Positions 5,656 to 10,229 of a stretch of DNA of 10,229 nucleotides are shown piece by piece. The DNA lies in assembly GCA_910585535.1 (NCBI GenBank), contig CAJUFK010000120.1, positions 1 to 10,229 of the forward strand. Reading direction: 5' to 3'. Numbering within the stretch: position 1 is the stretch's first letter; each line of letters opens with the position of its first letter. The translations under genes and the position numbers were made by a program. Source of the DNA: an uncultured Angelakisella sp. GTDB taxonomy: Bacteria; Bacillota; Clostridia; Oscillospirales; Ruminococcaceae. The notes under the pieces are model-generated. The model had not been told where the DNA came from and ran no database searches. It saw only the letters and a list, made by a program, of their open reading frames with translations.

Positions 5656-5967
5656 TTACTTAAACTTCACCGCTGTGCCGTAGGCCATAATCTCGCTGGC
5701 CCCCTGCATGATGGCGGAGGAACTGTACCGGATGGCGATAATCGCGTCGGCCCCAAGATGCTCCGCCTCCTCCACCATACGGCGGGTGGCGATGGCCCGG
5801 GCCTCGTCCATCATTTCGGTGTAGGAGCGGATCTCGCCCCCCACCAGGTTTTTGAAGCCGGACAAAATGTCCTTGCCAACGTTTTTGCACTGAACCGTGC
5901 TGCCCTTGACCATGGCAATGGTTTCCAGTTCTTTGCCGCTGATAAAGTTGGTTGTAACTAAAATCAT
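5656..5967 (-). CDS. YbjQ/UPF0145-family protein
   Basis: This 103-aa protein belongs to the small YbjQ (UPF0145) family, often labelled heavy-metal-binding on weak evidence; the biochemical role is unknown. Diagnostic stretches are the N-terminal MILVTTNFISG (1-11), VVGG-type core here NLVGGEIRSYTEMM, the helix ARAIATRRMVEEAEHLGADAIIAIRY, and a last strand EIMAYGTAVKF. Family members form ring-like oligomers; nothing here contradicts that. The start at 5967 is preferred over an upstream TTG at 5973 because AAGGAGG sits 7 nt before this ATG. The Shine-Dalgarno overlaps the stop codon of the PPC gene, so the two are translationally linked. It is the last intact gene of the proS operon. Confidence 0.92.
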   Translation of the reverse strand: MILVTTNFISGKELETIAMVKGSTVQCKNVGKDILSGFKNLVGGEIRSYTEMMDEARAIATRRMVEEAEHLGADAIIAIRYSSSAIMQGASEIMAYGTAVKFK

Positions 5968-5979
5968 TTGCAATCCTCC

Positions 5980-6402
5980 TTATAAAAATCGGAATAGATT
6001 CAGGCCGACCTTTTCGTCAAACTGCCGTTCCACCTCACCGTCCAGCGCCCGAACGACCATTTCGCAGGTGGCGCTGACGGTGGCGCTGTTCAGGTGGCCT
6101 CCAAATACCTTGCCTTCCCGGTCCCCGGCGCTCATGTGAAGGTGGGCGTAAAACTTCCCGTCCTGAGTCGTCACGGTGCCGGTAAGGGAAACGATCTCAT
6201 AGGCGCCGGAAAAATGGTTGGCGTGGTACTGCTTTTCCACAGTGTCAAAGACCCCCACAGTAAAGTCATCCACCGCCCCCAGGGCTTCTACCGCTGCCAG
6301 ACGGACCTGCTCTTTTTCGGCAGCCAGCCGCAGGGATTGGATAATCTCCTCCCCCTTGTCTATGCGGAGGACCAGCGTGTCCCCAAACCTTCTGTACTCC
6401 AT
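5980..6402 (-). CDS. PPC (DUF296) domain protein
   Basis: This 140-aa protein is a single PPC (plants and prokaryotes conserved, DUF296) domain. Such domains form trimers; in plants they are attached to AT-hook DNA-binding proteins, while stand-alone bacterial forms have no settled function. Typical features are the N-terminal strand DTLVLRIDKGEEII, the central LTGTV strand (73-77), the histidine-rich HLHMS segment (H87, H89) and the conserved GGHL (101-104), which form a candidate metal-binding site. Length equals a bare domain with no DNA-binding arm. The start at 6402 has AAGGAGG 7 nt upstream, overlapping the proS stop. It lies between proS and the YbjQ-family gene with 12-nt gaps on both sides, implying one transcript. 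Confidence 0.92.
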   Translation of the reverse strand: MEYRRFGDTLVLRIDKGEEIIQSLRLAAEKEQVRLAAVEALGAVDDFTVGVFDTVEKQYHANHFSGAYEIVSLTGTVTTQDGKFYAHLHMSAGDREGKVFGGHLNSATVSATCEMVVRALDGEVERQFDEKVGLNLFRFL

Positions 6403-6414
6403 TTTCCGTCCTCC

Positions 6415-7857
6415 TTAGTATGCCTTGCCCCAGATAATCATAGACTTGGCAGGTTTGCCGCAGATGGGGCAGACGTCGTAGAGATGCTCCTGGTCCAGGG
6501 GCATACACCGGCTGGTGACCCCAGCCTCTTCCTTCATCCGGGCCTCGCAGGCGGGGTCCTCACACCACATGGTGCGAAGGAAGCCGGTCTTTTCCGGGTC
6601 GTTTGCGATCTGAAGGATCTCCTCCCAGGCCGAGGCGGTGTAGGTGCGCCGCTCCCGGTTCTCCAGGGCGCGCTGATAGAGGCTGTCCCGCAGTTCCTGG
6701 AGCAGACGGTCGATGGTCCCCTCCAGCTCGTCCAGGGGCACAAAGGTCTTTTCCCGGGTGTCCCGGCGGACCAAAACGCACTGGCCCTTCTCCATGTCCT
6801 TGGGACCGATCTCCAGGCGGAGGGGAACCCCCTTCATCTCGTACTGGGCGAACTTCCAGCCGGGGGAGTTGTCCGACAGGTCGATCTTGGCCCGGTACCG
6901 GGACTTCAGGCGCTGGTACAGTTCGGTGGATTTCTCCACCACCCCTTCCTTGTGCTGGGCGATGGGCACCACAACCACCTGGACAGGGGCCACGGCGGGG
7001 GGCAGCACCAGGCCGGAGTTGTCCCCATGGGTCATGATGATGGCCCCGATCAGCCGGGTGGAGACCCCCCAGCTGGTCTGGTGGGGATATTGCAGGGTGT
7101 TCTTCCGGTCGGTAAACTGGATGCCAAAGGCCCGGGCGAAGCCGTCCCCAAAGTAGTGGCTGGTGCCGGACTGGAGGGATTTCCCGTCGTGCATCATGGC
7201 CTCGATGGTGTAGGTGGCCTCCGCCCCGGCGAACTTCTCCTTTTCGGTCTTGCGGCCCTTGACCACCGGGATGGCCAGGAACTCCTCACAGAACCGGGCG
7301 TACAGGTTCAGCATCCGCTCGGTCTCCTGGATGGCCTCCTCGGGGGTCTCGTGCATGGTGTGGCCCTCCTGCCACAGGAACTCGCTGGTCCGCAGGAAGG
7401 GGCGGGTGGTCTTTTCCCACCGCACCACGCTGCACCACTGGTTATACAGCTTGGGAAGATCCCGGTAGGAGTTGATGATCTTGGCGTAATGCTCACAGAA
7501 CAGCGTCTCGGAGGTGGGGCGGACACAGAGGCGTTCCGCCAGCTTTTCCCCGCCCCCCTGGGTGACCCAAGCCACCTCCGGGGCGAAGCCCTCCACATGG
7601 TCCTTCTCCTTTTGGAGGAGGCCCTCCGGGATGAACATAGGCATATAAACGTTTTCGTGGCCGGTCTCCTTGAACATTCCGTCCATGATTCGCTGGATGT
7701 TCTCCCAGATGGCGTATCCGTAGGGCCGGAAGATGGTGCAGCCCTTGACGCTGCTGTAATCCACCAGCTCCGCCTTCTTCACCACATCGGTATACCACCG
7801 GGTAAAGTCCTCTTCCATGGAGGTGATGTCCTCCACCAATTTCTTCTCCTGTGCCAT
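6415..7857 (-). CDS. proS: prolyl-tRNA synthetase, short archaeal/eukaryal type
   Basis: This 480-aa class II synthetase charges tRNA-Pro. It is the short form without the editing insertion between motifs 2 and 3. Motif 2 is at TRPFLRTSEFLWQEGHT (151-167) and motif 3 at GVSTRLIGAIIMTHGDNSGL (264-283). CVRPTSE (111-117) and the HYFGDGFAR segment (234-242) bind prolyl-adenylate. An anticodon-binding domain follows (about 290-400). The C-terminal domain has five cysteines (C432, C437, C451, C463, C466), a probable zinc site, and ends with the characteristic Tyr480. The start at 7857 (MAQEKK) has GGAG 6 nt upstream; the in-frame ATG at 7869 has a poorly spaced site. It is first in an operon with the PPC and YbjQ-family genes. 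Confidence 0.97.
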   Translation of the reverse strand: MAQEKKLVEDITSMEEDFTRWYTDVVKKAELVDYSSVKGCTIFRPYGYAIWENIQRIMDGMFKETGHENVYMPMFIPEGLLQKEKDHVEGFAPEVAWVTQGGGEKLAERLCVRPTSETLFCEHYAKIINSYRDLPKLYNQWCSVVRWEKTTRPFLRTSEFLWQEGHTMHETPEEAIQETERMLNLYARFCEEFLAIPVVKGRKTEKEKFAGAEATYTIEAMMHDGKSLQSGTSHYFGDGFARAFGIQFTDRKNTLQYPHQTSWGVSTRLIGAIIMTHGDNSGLVLPPAVAPVQVVVVPIAQHKEGVVEKSTELYQRLKSRYRAKIDLSDNSPGWKFAQYEMKGVPLRLEIGPKDMEKGQCVLVRRDTREKTFVPLDELEGTIDRLLQELRDSLYQRALENRERRTYTASAWEEILQIANDPEKTGFLRTMWCEDPACEARMKEEAGVTSRCMPLDQEHLYDVCPICGKPAKSMIIWGKAY

Positions 7858-8010
7858 TTTGTACTCCATTCCCCGCCGGGCCTTCCGGCAGTATTTTGTT
7901 CGTAACCGGGGCAGTCACTTTGGACCTGGTCCGGTTCCAGGATCCGCGTCCCGCCGGCGGAAGAGCCCTCCCCTGCCATCGGGGAGGAGGATCGTTCCAG
8001 GGGGTCCGCT
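7858..8010 (-). promoter_or_regulatory. hairpin-rich leader of the proS operon
   Basis: About 150 nt lie between the predicted start site and proS. On the minus strand they contain CCTCCCC-gatggca-GGGGAGG, a GGACC/GGTCC pairing and, just before the ribosome-binding site, GCCGG-aaggc-CCGGC. No T-box signature, leader peptide or terminator was seen. A regulatory role is inferred only from length and structure. Confidence 0.4.
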
Positions 8011-8016
8011 TTCCCC

Positions 8017-8045
8017 ATTATACCCGCTCCGGGGCAAAAAGAAAA
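8017..8045 (-). promoter_or_regulatory. probable promoter of the proS operon
   Basis: A perfect TATAAT (8022-8017, minus strand) lies just after the acpP terminator. The -35 region 17 nt upstream is TTTTCT, a poor match that coincides with the terminator T-tract. The position fits an operon promoter, but strength is uncertain. Confidence 0.5.
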
Positions 8046-8075
8046 GCCCCCGGGCCCAAATTTTTGGGCGGAGGC
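8036..8075 (-). terminator. intrinsic terminator of acpP
   Basis: On the minus strand AGCCTCCG-CCCAAA pairs with TTTGGG-cc-CGGGGGCT (one T-G pair and a CC bulge), followed by TTTCTTTTT. It starts about 22 nt after the acpP stop codon. Confidence 0.88.
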
Positions 8076-8096
8076 TGAAGGGCTTGACCATGGTTT

Positions 8097-8324
8097 CTAA
8101 GAGCGGTCCTCCAGATACTTTACAATGTCCCCTACCGTGTGGACATCCACAACGTCTTCATCGGGGATCTCCATATCGAACTCGTCCTCCAGGGTCATCA
8201 CCAGGTCCACTACGTCCAGGGAATCGGCTCCCAAATCGTCCACCAGGTTGGTCTCCAGGGTGATGCTCTCCTCCTCGGCGTCCAACTGTTCCGCTAGGAT
8301 GGCTGCAACCTTCTCAAAGATCAT
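8097..8324 (-). CDS. acpP: acyl carrier protein
   Basis: This 75-aa cytoplasmic carrier holds growing fatty-acid chains on a 4'-phosphopantetheine arm attached to Ser35 in the motif GADSLD (32-37). The four-helix acidic profile is typical: an N-terminal helix MIFEKVAAILAEQL, the loop to DLGADSLDVVDLVM, then EDEFDMEIPDEDVVDVHTVGDIVKYL. Length and composition match the type II FAS carrier. AAGGAG lies 11 nt before the ATG. No fatty-acid synthesis gene is adjacent; it has its own promoter and terminator and appears to be a monocistronic unit. A carrier for another pathway cannot be excluded but nothing suggests one. Confidence 0.96.
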   Translation of the reverse strand: MIFEKVAAILAEQLDAEEESITLETNLVDDLGADSLDVVDLVMTLEDEFDMEIPDEDVVDVHTVGDIVKYLEDRS

Positions 8325-8363
8325 AACTGATAACTCTCCTTATTTTGCTTGTTTGCTGGTTGT

Positions 8364-8403
8364 TGTCACGACATATAATAGCGTTTTTTCCGCCGCTTGG
8401 CAA
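8364..8403 (-). promoter_or_regulatory. acpP promoter with a small palindrome at the start site
   Basis: On the minus strand TTGCCA (8403-8398) and TATTAT (8380-8375) are separated by 17 nt. The short inverted repeat TGTC-GT-GACA (8373-8364) lies right after the -10 box, over the expected start site, where an operator would act. It does not match the known FapR operator sequence. The promoter is fairly sure; the operator is speculative. Confidence 0.7.
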
Positions 8404-8554
8404 GACCTTTTTGCAATATTTATCACCATTTAAGCGGGTTTGTTGATACCTCCCAAAGAGGAGCCCAAAAGCGCGGATGTTCCTCCGATTTTTACACGCC
8501 AAAAACAGAAAAGGCCCTTTTTCTCCACCCTCTTTTCGTCGCTTTATCCTGGCA

Positions 8555-8581
8555 AAAAGCTGGAAGGAAGCCGTTTCCCAG
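8555..8581 (-). terminator. weak candidate terminator of the 8583-9873 unit
   Basis: Immediately after the TGA stop the minus strand reads CTGGGAA...TTCCAG followed by CTTTTTG. The stem is short and imperfect. Confidence 0.35.
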
Positions 8582-8582
8582 G

Positions 8583-9020
8583 TCATTTTTCGTAATATTC
8601 CAACATCTCTCGATAGATCCTCCGGCTCTGCTCCACATCCCCCCAGGAGAGGGGATCATCGGCGTAGCTGAGGGTCCAGAAGGGCTGGACATCCTGGAGC
8701 CAGGGGGGCAGGTTCTCCCACAGGACGTACATCCGGGAGCCAAACCGGCAGAGATCCAGGTCCTCCCGCCGGAAGATCTCCCTGAGCCGGGCCATGAAAA
8801 AGCGGCCAAAGACCTCCATCCGGATGCTTCCGGCGTGTTCCCCCCAATACTCCCGGATCCGGGCATAGGCCCCTTTCCAGTCGCCGACATTCCACTCCAG
8901 CTCTTGGAGGAGGTCGTTGTCCGGGTCCTCCAGAAACCGGGCGTCCAACCTCTCCTGGTACACCTTCCAGGGAAGAAGGCCCTCCCCGCAAAGGATGACA
9001 CAGGCCAGCAGTTCTTCCAT
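8583..9020 (-). CDS. conserved-looking protein of unknown function (145 aa)
   Basis: I do not recognise this family. The start at 9020 (MEELLACVILCGEG) has GAGG 6 nt upstream; a TTG at 9047 is in frame but overlaps the upstream gene and lacks a good site. The protein is predicted mostly helical and soluble. It is rich in acidic residues, Arg and Trp, with segments such as LLQELEWNVGDWKGAYARIREYWGEH and PWLQDVQPFWTLSYADDPLSWGDVEQSRR. No catalytic motif, signal peptide or transmembrane segment is visible. It follows the metallophosphoesterase gene by 13 nt on the same strand, so the two are probably co-transcribed, but that does not define its job. Confidence 0.8.
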   Translation of the reverse strand: MEELLACVILCGEGLLPWKVYQERLDARFLEDPDNDLLQELEWNVGDWKGAYARIREYWGEHAGSIRMEVFGRFFMARLREIFRREDLDLCRFGSRMYVLWENLPPWLQDVQPFWTLSYADDPLSWGDVEQSRRIYREMLEYYEK

Positions 9021-9033
9021 CCTGTACCTCTTT

Positions 9034-9873
9034 CTAAACCAGGTCAATAATGACCAATTCCGGCGGATCGTAAAAACGGGGGACCCGGGTATTGTCCCGG
9101 GCCAGCCCCCGGCTAACGATCATCACGGTACCCTTGGACCGGTACTCGCCTCCGGCATACTTGGGAAACAGCCCCTGATCCGGGGCATAAAGGCCGTTGA
9201 GGACGCCTGGGATTCGCCACTGGCCCCCATGGGCATGGCCGCAAAGGGCCAGATCGAAGCCGCAGGCGGCATAAAGGGGAAATTTCTCCGGCCGGTGGGA
9301 GAGGAGAACGGTATAGTTTCCGTTCCGGCGCTCCTCCGCCAGGCGGGAAAGCTGCTGGTAAAAGCTGATGCCTTCCGCCGGGCGCTGTTGGGCGGCGTTG
9401 GGATCATCCACCCCGCAGAGGTTGAACCTTTCTCCCCGGACCGTGACCTCCTCCATCTCCCCGGAAAGCCGCCGGACCCCATATCGTTTTAACAGGGCCA
9501 TATCCCGATTCAGCGTCTGTCCCCTGTTGCAGAACTCATGGTTGCCGGTGACATAGTAGATGGGATACCTTCCCTCCAGTCCCCGAAGGAGGCTTTCCAC
9601 CCTTCGGAAGTCCCGGCGGCGGTCGAAAAGGTCCCCGGGGATCAGGATCAGATCCGGGGCCTGGGATCTAATGGCGGAGAGGAGGCGGTTTTGCCCCTCT
9701 CCGTAATCTCCTGCATGGACATCGCTGGCCACAGCAAGGCGGACCGGCGAAGAAAACCGCCCTATTTGGACGGTATAGCGGCGGATTCGCAGGGTGGTAT
9801 TCAGGCCGGGGAGAAGCAAAGCCGCCCCGGTGAAAGCCGCCCCCCACAGGAGCGGATGGGATCTGTTCGCCAT
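9034..9873 (-). CDS. membrane-anchored metallophosphoesterase (YkuE/YaeI-like)
   Basis: This 279-aa calcineurin-like phosphoesterase uses two metal ions. Motifs in order: SDVHAG (50-55; D51, H53), GDLFDRR (80-86; D81), GNHEF (110-114; N111, H112), LSHRPE (191-196; H193) and GHAHGGQ (212-218; H213, H215). This pattern and length match the YkuE/YaeI group, which act on phosphoesters at the envelope, for example lipid-linked ones; the substrate here is unknown. Residues 8-24 (LLWGAAFTGAALLLPGL) form one N-terminal anchor without a twin-arginine motif, so the catalytic domain probably faces outward. The start at 9873 has AAAGGAGGT 6 nt upstream; the reading frame open up to 10020 has no such site. 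Bases 9874-10016 are non-coding with no convincing promoter. Confidence 0.93.
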   Translation of the reverse strand: MANRSHPLLWGAAFTGAALLLPGLNTTLRIRRYTVQIGRFSSPVRLAVASDVHAGDYGEGQNRLLSAIRSQAPDLILIPGDLFDRRRDFRRVESLLRGLEGRYPIYYVTGNHEFCNRGQTLNRDMALLKRYGVRRLSGEMEEVTVRGERFNLCGVDDPNAAQQRPAEGISFYQQLSRLAEERRNGNYTVLLSHRPEKFPLYAACGFDLALCGHAHGGQWRIPGVLNGLYAPDQGLFPKYAGGEYRSKGTVMIVSRGLARDNTRVPRFYDPPELVIIDLV

Positions 9874-10016
9874 AAGGGGACCTCCTTTGGGCCTTTGAGA
9901 TGGATGGGGGTTCCTTCCAGGTGTATGTTTTCCCCGGGGGAAAGATACCGGGGAGTGGCGGCCTTTTTCAACGGTAGCAGCCTCCCTTGCGGACAAATCC
10001 CGCCTTTCCCGGATAA

Positions 10017-10050
10017 GCAAAAGGCCCGGAGCCAGATAAATGGCTCCGGG
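10017..10050 (-). terminator. terminator downstream of the tRNA cluster
   Basis: On the minus strand CCCGGAGCCA-TTTATC-TGGCTCCGGG is a perfect 10-bp stem followed by CCTTTTGC. It starts about 8 nt after the tRNA CCA end. Confidence 0.85.
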
Positions 10051-10057
10051 TCCTTGC

Positions 10058-10134
10058 TGGTGGGCCTTCAGGGACTCGAACCCGGGACCAACCGGTTATG
10101 AGCCGGTCGCTCTAACCAACTGAGCTAAAGGCCC
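10058..10134 (-). tRNA. tRNA with anticodon CAT (elongator Met or Ile2), CCA encoded
   Basis: This is a 77-nt tRNA with acceptor arms GGGCCTT and AAGGCCC, discriminator A and encoded CCA. The D-arm is AGCTCAGTTGGTTAGAGC, the anticodon loop is CTCATAA with CAT at 10100-10098, and the T-loop is TTCGAGT. It is not an initiator, since the first acceptor pair is a normal G-C. Whether it is elongator Met or the lysidine-modified Ile2 cannot be decided here; the GGxCCTTTAGCTCAGTTGGTTAGAGC backbone is shared by both in Firmicutes. Confidence 0.93.
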
Positions 10135-10143
10135 GCTTGTAAG

Positions 10144-10176
10144 AAAGGGTCCGGTCCCATCGGAACCGGACCCTTT
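10144..10176. terminator. hairpin between the two tRNA genes
   Basis: AAAGGGTCCGGT and ACCGGACCCTTT pair over 12 bp. A run of six T follows on the plus strand, but only TTTCTT on the minus strand, the direction of the tRNAs. It may terminate the tRNA-Asn transcript, act as a processing spacer, or stop plus-strand transcription. Confidence 0.6.
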
Positions 10177-10178
10177 TT

Positions 10179-10229
10179 TGGCTCCCCCTGTCTGGCTCGA
10201 ACAGACGACCCTGCGGTTAACAGCCGCAT
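10179..10229 (-). tRNA. tRNA-Asn (anticodon GTT), partial at window edge
   Basis: Only the 3' part is inside the window. On the minus strand it reads the anticodon arm TGCGGCTGTTAACCGCA with anticodon GTT, the T-arm GTCTGTTCGAGCCAGAC, acceptor strand ending GGGGGA, discriminator G and encoded CCA (10181-10179). The identity follows from the GTT anticodon; the 5' half lies beyond 10229. Confidence 0.88.

Noticed and set aside
6094..7905. Long plus-strand open frame opposite proS
   Set aside because: It is the reverse shadow of proS; the minus-strand product has every class II synthetase motif.
7858..8022. T-box riboswitch ahead of proS (a GGCGGGACGCGG stretch resembles part of the T-box)
   Set aside because: The match lacks the full TGGNACCGCG core, the leader is too short for a usual stem I plus terminator/antiterminator, and no T-run follows.
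9874..10020. N-terminal extension of the metallophosphoesterase
   Set aside because: The extension is polar and unlike the family, and the ATG at 9873 has an excellent AAAGGAGGT site followed by a membrane anchor, as expected.

Overview
The window looks like a chromosomal stretch from a moderately GC-rich, low-redox Firmicute, most likely a gut Oscillospiraceae/Clostridia relative (Flavonifractor-, Intestinimonas- or Oscillibacter-like). The grounds are strong AGGAGG ribosome-binding sites, CCA-encoding tRNA genes, a short archaeal/eukaryal-type prolyl-tRNA synthetase, a sigma-54 activator with a clostridial-style layout, and very compact head-to-tail genes. The genus is an inference; no rRNA is present.

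Layout, left to right. (1) Positions 1-346 hold two 98-bp direct repeats separated by a 35-bp GC-rich tandem duplication; the second long copy runs into the 3' end of the next gene. (2) 303-2411 (minus) is a sigma-54 enhancer-binding protein. It is divergent from an M20 amidohydrolase/peptidase (2605-3792, plus). The intergenic region shows a good sigma-70 promoter for the regulator and a near-perfect -24/-12 sigma-54 promoter for the hydrolase, so this is probably a self-contained, signal-responsive module. (3) 3880-4040 is a tRNA-Leu(GAG) unit with a consensus promoter and a terminator. A 59-nt near-perfect hairpin and a small orphan gene (4130-4384) follow. (4) 4397-5263 (minus) is a visibly AT-richer gene for a membrane-anchored NERD-domain protein with a C-terminal topoisomerase-type zinc finger. 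Beside it is a broken gene (5326-5603) carrying one in-frame stop and one frameshift.

(5) 5656-7857 (minus) is a tight operon, proS - PPC/DUF296 protein - YbjQ-family protein, with 12-nt spacings and stop codons overlapping Shine-Dalgarno sequences. It is preceded by a roughly 150-nt hairpin-rich leader. (6) 8097-8324 (minus) is a stand-alone acyl carrier protein gene with its own promoter and a strong terminator. (7) 8583-9873 (minus) is a two-gene unit of a membrane-anchored metallophosphoesterase and an unrecognised 145-aa protein. (8) 10058-10229 (minus) holds tRNA-Met/Ile2(CAT) and the 3' part of tRNA-Asn(GTT), separated by a hairpin, with a terminator downstream.

Most of this is ordinary housekeeping. 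The parts most worth a second look are the regulator-hydrolase switch, the covarying 98-bp repeats at the left edge (which also supply the regulator's last residues and stop codon), the large hairpin in front of the orphan small gene, and the low-GC NERD gene with the neighbouring gene remnant.
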